From an uncultured Verrucomicrobiales bacterium (GTDB lineage: Bacteria; Verrucomicrobiota; Verrucomicrobiia; Verrucomicrobiales; Akkermansiaceae), in NCBI GenBank assembly GCA_937893015.1, contig CALBJX010000004.1:1-25292 (forward strand): a DNA stretch of 25,292 bases, read 5' to 3'. Positions within the stretch are counted from its first letter, which is position 1. Every line of letters starts with the position of its first letter. The notes under the pieces were generated by a model, which worked only from the letters and a program-made list of their open reading frames with translations, did no database searches and had not been told where the DNA came from. Shown in pieces: positions 1 through 5,670 of the stretch. A program made the translations under genes and the position numbers.

Positions 1-287
1 AAAAGCCGCTCAAAACATTAAGTGCCTATTCCAATAACGAATACGCCATGGCTGCCTAAATTCGGCGCCTAGCTCAGAATCCTGACGCCTACTGGGGAGG
101 ACGAGCCTAGCTATAGTAGGCAGGTGCGCTGCGGGGTGACCGCGCGGCGTATGACATCCACAGGTCACTGGCTTGGTGCAAGGCTGACGCGGAGCGGCGC
201 ACCGGTGAGAGCAGCAATCCGCGTCTGAACATGGAGATGCTTGCGTCAAAGGTGTCCAGGACAGGGGTTCGACTCCCCTCGCCTCCA
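1..287 (+). ncRNA. ssrA: tmRNA (transfer-messenger RNA), 5' truncated by the window edge
   Basis: This is the 3' part of a one-piece tmRNA, which rescues stalled ribosomes and tags the nascent protein for proteolysis. The T arm is complete at 263-279, with an AGGGG/CCCCT stem and a TTCGACT loop. The 3' acceptor strand CGCCTCC follows, with discriminator A at 287. The terminal CCA is not encoded, because bases 288-290 read CTC. The tag reading frame ends with TAA at 57-59. By analogy with E. coli the resume codon is GCC at 24-26, giving the tag AYSNNEYAMAA. Between tag and T arm lie GC-rich segments consistent with pseudoknots, which I did not fold. The 5' acceptor strand and the start of the gene lie outside the window. 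Confidence 0.95.
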
Positions 288-291
288 CTCC

Positions 292-321
292 GTCACCCCA
301 CGGCTTTTGCCGTGGGGTGAC
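292..321 (+). terminator. Perfect hairpin just downstream of tmRNA, likely terminator
   Basis: A 13-bp perfect stem (292-304 with 309-321) encloses a TTTT loop and starts five bases after the mature tmRNA end. There is no long T run after it, only TTCGTTT. It could be an intrinsic terminator, a processing signal, or the first stem-loop of the repeat-rich region that follows. Confidence 0.6.
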
Positions 322-371
322 TTCGTTTCGGCTCGGGGAGTCTCACCCCTGCCCACCCTGGGGCAGTCCCC
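322..371 (+). repeat. 50-bp direct repeat, copy 1
   Basis: This copy is identical over 50 bp to 492-541 and lies 170 bp upstream of it. It is GC-rich and shows no convincing coding potential. The open frames across it encode low-complexity peptides typical of shadow frames over structured RNA or repeats. It directly follows the tmRNA terminator hairpin. Confidence 0.85.
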
Positions 372-375
372 CTCG

Positions 376-449
376 GCCTTGCTACGCAAGGCTTCCTCCG
401 CAGAAGTGTCTGCGGAGCTCGGGGTTGGGAAGCCCACCGGGCTTCCCAA
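376..449. repeat. Run of three stem-loops in the tmRNA-nadC intergenic region
   Basis: Three perfect stem-loops follow one another: 376-392 (6-bp stem), 396-417 (8-bp stem CTCCGCAG/CTGCGGAG) and 425-449 (11-bp stem with ACC loop). Together with the hairpin at 292-321 they make this non-coding stretch strongly structured. They may be REP-like palindromes or a structured transcript. No protein is supported here. Confidence 0.6.
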
Positions 450-491
450 GGTTCGACTCCCGTCTGACAGCCACAGCCTGTTCCCTTGCGT

Positions 492-541
492 TTCGTTTCG
501 GCTCGGGGAGTCTCACCCCTGCCCACCCTGGGGCAGTCCCC
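492..541 (+). repeat. 50-bp direct repeat, copy 2
   Basis: This is an exact copy of 322-371. The similarity stops abruptly after it, with CACTCGG here against CCTCGG in copy 1. Bases 542-643, between this repeat and the nadC promoter, hold nothing I recognise. Confidence 0.85.
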
Positions 542-643
542 ACTCGGCTTCGCTTCGCTCAACTTTCCGCCTACAGGTGTGTGGGCACTTTCGCCTCCGT
601 TGGAAAAGCCACCCGCAGATGTATCGGGCACACGCATATCTGC

Positions 644-672
644 TTTACATCGCGAGCGCGGCGGGCTATGAT
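644..672 (+). promoter_or_regulatory. Sigma70-type promoter of nadC
   Basis: TTTACA (644-649), a 17-bp spacer and TATGAT (667-672). The expected transcript start at about 679 coincides with the A of the nadC ATG, so the mRNA may be leaderless. Confidence 0.7.
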
Positions 673-678
673 AGGGGC

Positions 679-1545
679 ATGAGCACACAGATGGTTTCTG
701 ACAATGTGGACGCGCTGGTGAAGCTGGCGCTGGCGGAAGATTTCGGTGACGGAGATGTCACCTCCCAATACTTTGTTCCCGGCGAGCTGCAGGCCTGCGC
801 GCTGATGCGCCCCCGCACGGCGGGTGTTATCTCGGGCGTGGAGGTGGCGGCCAAGGTCTTCCAGGCCGTGGACCCCTCTCTGAAAGTGACGATTCACCTG
901 CACGACGGCGAACAGGTGTCCCCCGGGGCCATCGTCATGTCCATCGAGGGCAAGGCGCAGTCCATCCTCGGGGCGGAGCGCACGGCGCTCAACTTCATCC
1001 AGCGTCTCTCGGGCGTAGCGAGCATGACCCACAAGTATGTGCAGGCCATCTCCCACACCTCCTGCAAGTTGCTGGACACCCGCAAGACCACCCCCGGCTA
1101 CCGTCTGCTGGAGAAAGCAGCCGTTGTCCACGGCGGCGGCAACAACCACCGCCTCGGCCTCTACGACCGCGCCATGGTGAAGGACAACCACCTCATGACG
1201 GACGGCGACACCGCACACCTGCAGGCCTGCATCACCAAGCTGAAGGGCGACAAGCCCGGCGTGGAGGTGGAGCTGGAGGCCGACACGCTGGAACAGGTGG
1301 AAGCCTTCCTGAAGCTCGAAGGCGTCGACTACATCCTGCTCGACAACATGAGCTGCGACGAGATGCGCCGCGCTGTGGAGATGCGCGGGCCGAACAAAAA
1401 GCCCTATTTCGAGGCCTCCGGCGGTCTGACACTGGCCACCGCCCCCGCCGCCGCGGAAACGGGTGTCGATTACATGAGCTTCGGCTGCCTGACCCACTCC
1501 GTGCCCTCCCTCGACCTCGGTCTGGACTTCACCGTGCACCGCTGA
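679..1545 (+). CDS. nadC: Nicotinate-nucleotide pyrophosphorylase (quinolinate phosphoribosyltransferase)
   Basis: This cytoplasmic enzyme of de novo NAD synthesis converts quinolinate and PRPP to nicotinate mononucleotide, CO2 and pyrophosphate. The 288-residue product has the usual NadC length. The substrate-binding TRKTTPG segment is at 134-140, HGGGNNHRLGL follows, then MVKDNH with Lys168, and the C-terminal EASGG phosphate-binding motif. I chose the ATG at 679 because the family N-terminus begins there. The longer open frame to 241 runs through non-coding repeats and the tmRNA T arm. The promoter hexamers end seven bases before this ATG. dprA follows 33 bases after the stop with no promoter of its own in sight, so the two probably share a transcript. 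nadB, the first enzyme of the pathway, lies at the far end of the window; nadA is not present. Confidence 0.97.
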   Translation: MSTQMVSDNVDALVKLALAEDFGDGDVTSQYFVPGELQACALMRPRTAGVISGVEVAAKVFQAVDPSLKVTIHLHDGEQVSPGAIVMSIEGKAQSILGAERTALNFIQRLSGVASMTHKYVQAISHTSCKLLDTRKTTPGYRLLEKAAVVHGGGNNHRLGLYDRAMVKDNHLMTDGDTAHLQACITKLKGDKPGVEVELEADTLEQVEAFLKLEGVDYILLDNMSCDEMRRAVEMRGPNKKPYFEASGGLTLATAPAAAETGVDYMSFGCLTHSVPSLDLGLDFTVHR

Positions 1546-1578
1546 TCGCGCACCGCTTGCGGCGCATTCTTTCCCCGC

Positions 1579-2754
1579 GTGTCTCTCTCGCCCCAAGAAG
1601 CGCTCATCGTGCTGAACCTGATTCCCGGGCTCGGCTCGATTCGCATTCAAAACCTGCTGGAGGTCTTCGGCAGCGCGGAGCTAGTGCTTGCCGCGCCCGC
1701 CGCCATGCTGGAGCGCGTGCCGCGCATCGGCCCCGCCATGGCCGCCGCCATTGCCGACTGGGCGAACTGCACCAATCTGGATGCGGAGCTTGCCTGCGCG
1801 GAGCAGCACGGCGTGCGCCTCGTCACCTTCACGGACGATGACTACCCCTTTGCCCTGCGCCGCATGAGCAACCCGCCCATCGTGCTCTATGCCCGCGGCG
1901 CATGGCAGGAGGTGGACGATGTGCGCGGCGTGGCCGTCATCGGCACCCGCCTCGCCACCCCCTACGGGCGCGTGCAGGCGCGGCGCTTCGGCCGCGAGCT
2001 GGCGGATGCGGGCTGCACCATCATCTCGGGGCTCGCCCGCGGCATCGACGAGGAGGGCCACCGCGGTGCGCTGGATGCCGGCGGGCGCACCATCGCCGTG
2101 CTGGGCTACGGCATGGGGCAGATTGCCAACGGCCCGCTGCCCGAGCTGCCCGACATGATTTGCGACGGCCACGGTGCCGTCGTCTCCGAGTTCCCCATGA
2201 TGATGCGCGCCTCGCGCACCACCTTCCCGCAGCGCAACCGCATTGTGGCCGCGTGGAGCCGCGCCGCCTTCGTGGCGGAGGCCCCCCTGCGCAGCGGGGC
2301 CATCCACACGGCGGGCCTCGCGGCGGAGCACGGCAACACCGTTTTCGCCCTGCCGGGAGATGTCTCGCGCGACACCTCCGCGGGCTGCCACGCCCTCATT
2401 CGCGACGGCGCGACCCTCTGCACCTGCCCGCAGGATATCCTCTCCGACCTCGGCTGGGATGCGCCGCAGCAGCTCGACCTCTTCCCGACCGACCTCTATG
2501 CGGAGGAAAAAGGGCAGCTCCGCCCCACCCCTGCGTCCGCTGCCCCCACCCTGCCCCTGCCCGATGCCAACACGCTGGACTTCGCCCTGCTGGAAGCCGT
2601 CGCCCAAGGGCACGACACCATCGATGCGCTCTGCGCCGCCCTCGGCCACCCCGCGCACGAGCTCACGCCGCTGCTCATGAAGCTGCAATACCAACACTTC
2701 CTCATTCCTCTGGCGGGAGGAAGGTATGCAAGAACAAAGTCCGAAGGCGCCTGA
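1579..2754 (+). CDS. dprA: DNA-processing protein DprA (Smf)
   Basis: DprA binds incoming single-stranded DNA in natural transformation and loads RecA on it. The 391-residue product has the expected order: an N-terminal helix-hairpin-helix/SAM-like region (about 1-70), a Rossmann-type core with GTRLATPYG (122-130), SGLARGID (150-157) and FPQRNRI (216-222), and a C-terminal winged-helix region (about 330-385) after a Pro/Ala-rich linker. The start is GTG at 1579, giving MSLSPQEAL; no upstream in-frame ATG is plausible and there is no Shine-Dalgarno. It is probably cotranscribed with nadC. The last seven or so residues and the stop codon lie inside a repeat-like segment (2731-2958), so the C-terminal tail may have been altered by an insertion. 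Confidence 0.95.
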   Translation: MSLSPQEALIVLNLIPGLGSIRIQNLLEVFGSAELVLAAPAAMLERVPRIGPAMAAAIADWANCTNLDAELACAEQHGVRLVTFTDDDYPFALRRMSNPPIVLYARGAWQEVDDVRGVAVIGTRLATPYGRVQARRFGRELADAGCTIISGLARGIDEEGHRGALDAGGRTIAVLGYGMGQIANGPLPELPDMICDGHGAVVSEFPMMMRASRTTFPQRNRIVAAWSRAAFVAEAPLRSGAIHTAGLAAEHGNTVFALPGDVSRDTSAGCHALIRDGATLCTCPQDILSDLGWDAPQQLDLFPTDLYAEEKGQLRPTPASAAPTLPLPDANTLDFALLEAVAQGHDTIDALCAALGHPAHELTPLLMKLQYQHFLIPLAGGRYARTKSEGA

Positions 2755-2958
2755 CGGCTGTAAAGGCGATGAGACAATGCCTAAAGGCATTGCCCCGCAA
2801 AGCGGGGTGAGTGCCCGCCCCTCGGGAACGAATCAAGGCGGGAGTCCGAATGGAGGCAATATGAAGCGATCATCTGATGCTCGCTGCGCTCGGGAGGGGC
2901 TGATTTCATATAACAGCTACTATCCGCGCCCGGCGAATTCGGACTTCGTCCTTGTTCT
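2731..2958. repeat. Intergenic repeat-like segment bounded by imperfect inverted repeats
   Basis: The ends are related in inverted orientation. AGAACAA (2731-2737) followed by AGTCCGAA (2738-2745) on the left matches TTCGGACT (2938-2945) and TTGTTCT (2952-2958) on the right, where six extra bases separate the two parts. A further AGTCCGAA lies at 2843-2850. Inside are back-to-back hairpins at 2775-2792 (7-bp stem) and 2793-2807 (6-bp stem), and an inverted repeat CCCGCC/GGCGGG at 2814-2842. The left end encodes the last residues of dprA, and the right end begins at the hydrolase stop codon. It may act as terminator for both convergent genes, or be a small MITE-like or REP-like insertion. The open frame over it at 2726-2968 is not credible as a gene. 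Confidence 0.55.
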
Positions 2959-3842
2959 CACTCCATAAGCGCGGCCTGAGCGAGGTCGTCTTCCGGCCAA
3001 ATACCTTGTTGCACCATAAAGGAATCCCACGCCAACAGGATCTGCTCAAAGACGGCAGGGTTCACGGCAAAGCTGGTGAGGGTGTGGTCTCCCGCCGGGC
3101 AAAGGACGATTTCGGCCGTATTGCCGAGTTTTTCCCACTCCTCGCAGAACCACGTGCGCATCTCGTAATCCAACAGAGGGTCGAGCATACCATGGGCACA
3201 GAAGAGCGGGGGCAGATAGCGCCGCAGCAGGTCGCAGGGATTGAGGCGCTCCGGGGCGGCGGCATCGTGGCGCACGCGCAGCAGGCGCGCTTCGGGAGCA
3301 TCCGTATCCACCACACCGCGGAAAATCGCCACGGCCGCGGGTTGCAGCGGCAGGATGTCCTGACTGCCGGGTTTCCACCATTTGCGGGTCTCCTGCATGG
3401 GCTGCATGGAGGCGCAAAGTGCCATCAGCCCGCCTGCATCGGATCCCGCCAGCGTGATGCGGTGCTCATCGATACCCAGCCCCGCGGCGTTGTGGTGCAG
3501 CCAGTGCCAAGCGTCCAATCCTTCGTTGATGATATCCTCCGCCGTCACATCGTAGCGGCCGGGGGTGCGGTATTCCGGCAGCAGGCAGACAATGCCGCGG
3601 CGCGAGAGGTGCGTGGCCCACGAGACGAACTCTGCCGTCTGCTCCAGTGCCCACATGCCGCCGAAGAAAAACATGACGGCGGGAGCAAAGGCCTCCGGGG
3701 TGTGCCCCGCGGGGGCGAACATGCGCACGCGCAGGACCTCGCCGTCGCCGAAGCGTTTCCAGACGAAAAACGGCGCCTTTTCCAACATGCGTTGGTGGCG
3801 CGCCTCCTCGGCGGAGCGGGGGTTGCGGGAAAATGCCGTCAT
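2958..3842 (-). CDS. Alpha/beta hydrolase of the esterase/lipase type with Asp at the nucleophile position
   Basis: The 294-residue product has an alpha/beta hydrolase layout like the 'acetyl esterase' proteins I recall from Planctomycetes and Verrucomicrobia. The oxyanion-hole motif is FFFGGMW (58-64) where HGGGW is usual. The nucleophile elbow reads GSDAGG (133-138) where GxSAGG is usual, so residue 135 is Asp rather than Ser. The presumed acid (Asp221 in LDPLLD) and the histidine (His253 in GDHTL) are present. No signal peptide is seen, so it is probably cytoplasmic. The substrate is unknown. It may be inactive, or use Asp as haloalkane dehalogenases do. The ATG at 3842 fits a promoter at 3855-3883. 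It is convergent with dprA and divergent from the exported protein at 3907. Confidence 0.85.
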   Translation of the reverse strand: MTAFSRNPRSAEEARHQRMLEKAPFFVWKRFGDGEVLRVRMFAPAGHTPEAFAPAVMFFFGGMWALEQTAEFVSWATHLSRRGIVCLLPEYRTPGRYDVTAEDIINEGLDAWHWLHHNAAGLGIDEHRITLAGSDAGGLMALCASMQPMQETRKWWKPGSQDILPLQPAAVAIFRGVVDTDAPEARLLRVRHDAAAPERLNPCDLLRRYLPPLFCAHGMLDPLLDYEMRTWFCEEWEKLGNTAEIVLCPAGDHTLTSFAVNPAVFEQILLAWDSFMVQQGIWPEDDLAQAALME

Positions 3843-3854
3843 AACAACGCGCTG

Positions 3855-3883
3855 AGTATGCTATTTTCTTGCAGAAAAATCAA
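3855..3883 (-). promoter_or_regulatory. Promoter of the alpha/beta hydrolase gene
   Basis: Read on the - strand: TTGATT (3883-3878), a 17-bp spacer and CATACT (3860-3855). The predicted start at about 3848 leaves a leader of about 6 bases. It interleaves with the divergent promoter at 3869-3897, each -35 lying in the other's spacer. Confidence 0.5.
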
Positions 3884-3897
3884 GCTTGTAGTATGCT
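3869..3897 (+). promoter_or_regulatory. Promoter of the exported protein gene at 3907
   Basis: TTGCAG (3869-3874), a 17-bp spacer and TATGCT (3892-3897). The predicted start at about 3904 is only three bases before the ATG at 3907. Confidence 0.6.
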
Positions 3898-3906
3898 ACG
3901 GGCAAC

Positions 3907-4920
3907 ATGAAGAGCACTTTTTATCTGACACTCGCCTCTTTCTGCCTGTTCGGGGTTTCCGTGGCGGCTGCCCAGCCGCGCCCCGCGCTTATCCCCAAGC
4001 CCGCCAAAACGGCGCCCGGGGCCAAGCCCGCCTTTACCTACCCGGACCAGAAGGTCGCCAAGGAACTGGTGGAGGACCTGTACAACAACTGGCGCGTGAG
4101 CATGCAGCGCAGCAACATCAGCGCGTGGGAGAACGTCATCTCCACCTCCCGCCGCATGCGTATCCGCAATGCTATCGTGTCCGAAAAGGGTAATTTCCCG
4201 AGCGATTTCTTCCGCAACCAGCCGCCCCCTCCCGCGCTGGAGAATTTCACCTATATCGGCTCGCTGGCGGGTGCCAACGGCTACACCCTCGCCGCCACCT
4301 ATGTCGGCCTGCTGCAAATGGGCAACGGCAAGGCGGAAGAGAACGCCTACGTGCTTCAATTCATCAATGAAAAGGGCGATTGGACCTTTGATCAGGCCAA
4401 TTTCTTCAACCTCTCCAAACTGCCGGAGGTGAAAAAGCGCCTGCATGAGAAAGACCTCGCGGTGCTGCAGGAGCAGGAAGGTTTCCGCCCCTATGAGACG
4501 ATGCCCGCCGCCCCTGCGGCCTGCCGCACGCCCGAGCTCATCGGCAAAGTGTTCGTAGATGCCCCCGGCCGCGATATCGAGATGCGCATCAACGGCGTCT
4601 CCGCCCACCACTTCTCCGACGAGCGCCGCGCAGATGTCATCTCCGGCGGTCTCAAACGCGGGCAGAACACGATTTCCTACACCATCCGCACGGATGACGG
4701 CAAGCCCCACCCCGCGATGGCTATCGGCCTCTTTGTGATGCCCGAGACCAAGGGCAACCACCCCGTCTGCGTGTTTGACCACATTCTCGATGAATCCGGC
4801 ACGGCCAAAGGCGGTTCTTTCACCTTCACCATCGATAACCAGTACATCGGCTCGATGAACCCGAACTTCCGCGGGGAAGCGCCCCAACCCTTCCATGCGG
4901 TGCCGCTGAAAAAGAAATAA
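3907..4920 (+). CDS. Exported protein of unknown function
   Basis: I do not recognise this 337-residue protein. It begins with a Sec signal peptide: Lys2, then a hydrophobic stretch to about residue 20 ending VSVAAA before QPRP. No lipobox Cys is seen, so it is probably a soluble periplasmic or surface protein. A Pro/Lys/Ala-rich linker (about 24-45) leads into an alpha/beta region (about 48-190) with a conserved-looking NNWRVSMQRSN segment, somewhat like NTF2/SnoaL-type folds, though this is weak. A second region (about 205-330) looks beta-rich and ends in Lys residues. Start: ATG at 3907, three bases after the predicted transcript start. It has its own promoter and a strong terminator at 4966-5001, so it is monocistronic. 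Confidence 0.8.
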   Translation: MKSTFYLTLASFCLFGVSVAAAQPRPALIPKPAKTAPGAKPAFTYPDQKVAKELVEDLYNNWRVSMQRSNISAWENVISTSRRMRIRNAIVSEKGNFPSDFFRNQPPPPALENFTYIGSLAGANGYTLAATYVGLLQMGNGKAEENAYVLQFINEKGDWTFDQANFFNLSKLPEVKKRLHEKDLAVLQEQEGFRPYETMPAAPAACRTPELIGKVFVDAPGRDIEMRINGVSAHHFSDERRADVISGGLKRGQNTISYTIRTDDGKPHPAMAIGLFVMPETKGNHPVCVFDHILDESGTAKGGSFTFTIDNQYIGSMNPNFRGEAPQPFHAVPLKKK

Positions 4921-4965
4921 GATCGAACCGCTTGTCACCTTCGCGCCCCTCCGCAGCGCGAAACG

Positions 4966-5001
4966 AAAAATGGTCCGGCGCCCCTGCGTCGGACCATTTT
5001 T
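4966..5001. terminator. Bidirectional intrinsic terminator
   Basis: A 12-bp perfect stem (AAAAATGGTCCG with CGGACCATTTTT) encloses a 12-base loop, with an A run on the left arm and a T run on the right. It sits between convergent genes ending at 4920 (+) and 5036 (-) and can serve both. Confidence 0.85.
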
Positions 5002-5035
5002 GACATCCGTACACGGACAGTTCCCCTTGTCCGGC

Positions 5036-5572
5036 TTACTTCTTCGGGTAGCCGTTCAGCTCGGCACGGCTCAGCCAGCGTTCGGCTTCCACAGGGTCGG
5101 CGTCAACCCCCAGGCCGTCGCGATAGGCACAGCCGAGGGTGTATTGCGCCGGTGCGTAGCCGGCCTTGGCGGCCTTGGTGCAATGTTCGATGAAGGCTTT
5201 TTCATCGACCGCCGTGCCTTCACCGAGGGCGTAGCAGCGGGCAAGATTAAAAGCAGCAGCGGTGTTGCCCTGCCCGGCAGCCTGCCGGTACAGCTCAAAG
5301 GCATGGGCTGCATCCTGCGGCACGCCTTCCCCCGCGGCATAGGCGAGCGCAAGGTTATTCTGCGCCACAGCATCGCCGCCTTCGGCAGCAGCCGTAAGCG
5401 CCTGCATCTCTTCGCTCAGCACGGGCTCTGCAGCAGGGGGCTCAGCATTCTCGACCGCGGGCTCAATTCTCTGCGGTTCCGCTGCAGTCGGTGCCGGCTC
5501 CTCCTTGGAGCCGTCGCAGGACAGCAGGAGCAGCGCAGCTGCGGAAAGAAGAGGAAGAAACAAGGGTTTCAT
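5036..5572 (-). CDS. Sel1-repeat (TPR-like) lipoprotein
   Basis: This is a predicted lipoprotein of 178 residues. The lipobox ends at Cys19 (LLLLSC) after a short Lys-containing n-region and a hydrophobic core. A Glu/Pro/Ala-rich linker (about 22-55) follows. Three or so Sel1-type repeats then run from about 60 to 175, with the AxxxLAxAYAxGEGVPQD and AxYTLGCAYRDGLGV patterns. Sel1 repeats are helical-pair scaffolds for protein contacts, and the partner is unknown. I chose the ATG at 5572 because it gives a clean signal peptide and lies seven to eight bases after a strong promoter -10. The upstream in-frame ATGs at 5581 and 5710 overlap the promoter or the preceding terminator. The gene lies downstream of prc but is separated from it by a terminator. 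Confidence 0.9.
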   Translation of the reverse strand: MKPLFLPLLSAAALLLLSCDGSKEEPAPTAAEPQRIEPAVENAEPPAAEPVLSEEMQALTAAAEGGDAVAQNNLALAYAAGEGVPQDAAHAFELYRQAAGQGNTAAAFNLARCYALGEGTAVDEKAFIEHCTKAAKAGYAPAQYTLGCAYRDGLGVDADPVEAERWLSRAELNGYPKK

Positions 5573-5579
5573 GCGCTCC

Positions 5580-5607
5580 ATTGTACGCCCTCCGTCGCGC
5601 TTGTCAA
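5580..5607 (-). promoter_or_regulatory. Promoter of the Sel1 lipoprotein gene
   Basis: Read on the - strand: consensus TTGACA (5607-5602), a 16-bp spacer and TACAAT (5585-5580). The predicted start at about 5573 is next to the ATG (5572), so the transcript is probably leaderless. Confidence 0.75.
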
Positions 5608-5612
5608 CAGCG

Positions 5613-5645
5613 AAAAACTCGGTCTGCCCGATGAGCAGACCGAGT
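5613..5645 (-). terminator. Rho-independent terminator of the prc gene
   Basis: Read on the - strand, an 11-bp perfect stem (5645-5635 with 5627-5617) and a 7-base loop are followed by TTTTT. It lies about 25 bases after the protease stop codon. The Sel1 promoter begins six bases further on. Confidence 0.9.
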
Positions 5646-5670
5646 CGGAAAGGGAGGCGAGGAAGAGACC

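Noticed and set aside
450..475. Possible tRNA gene ending near 473
   Set aside because: It has the T-loop consensus but no matching T stem, acceptor or anticodon arm.
322..541. Possible CRISPR array from the 50-bp repeats
   Set aside because: There are only two units, 170 bp apart with internal hairpins in the gap, and no cas genes nearby.
241..678. N-terminal extension of nadC to position 241
   Set aside because: It would include the tmRNA T arm and the repeats. The promoter and the NadC family N-terminus both place the start at 679.
317..682. Open frame of 121 codons between tmRNA and nadC
   Set aside because: It reads through hairpins and the 50-bp direct repeats, has no family resemblance and no promoter or start signal, and its composition reflects the repeat rather than coding use.
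2726..2968. 80-codon open frame over the dprA/hydrolase intergenic segment
   Set aside because: It overlaps dprA, consists of palindromes and repeat motifs, and encodes a low-complexity peptide with no recognisable family.
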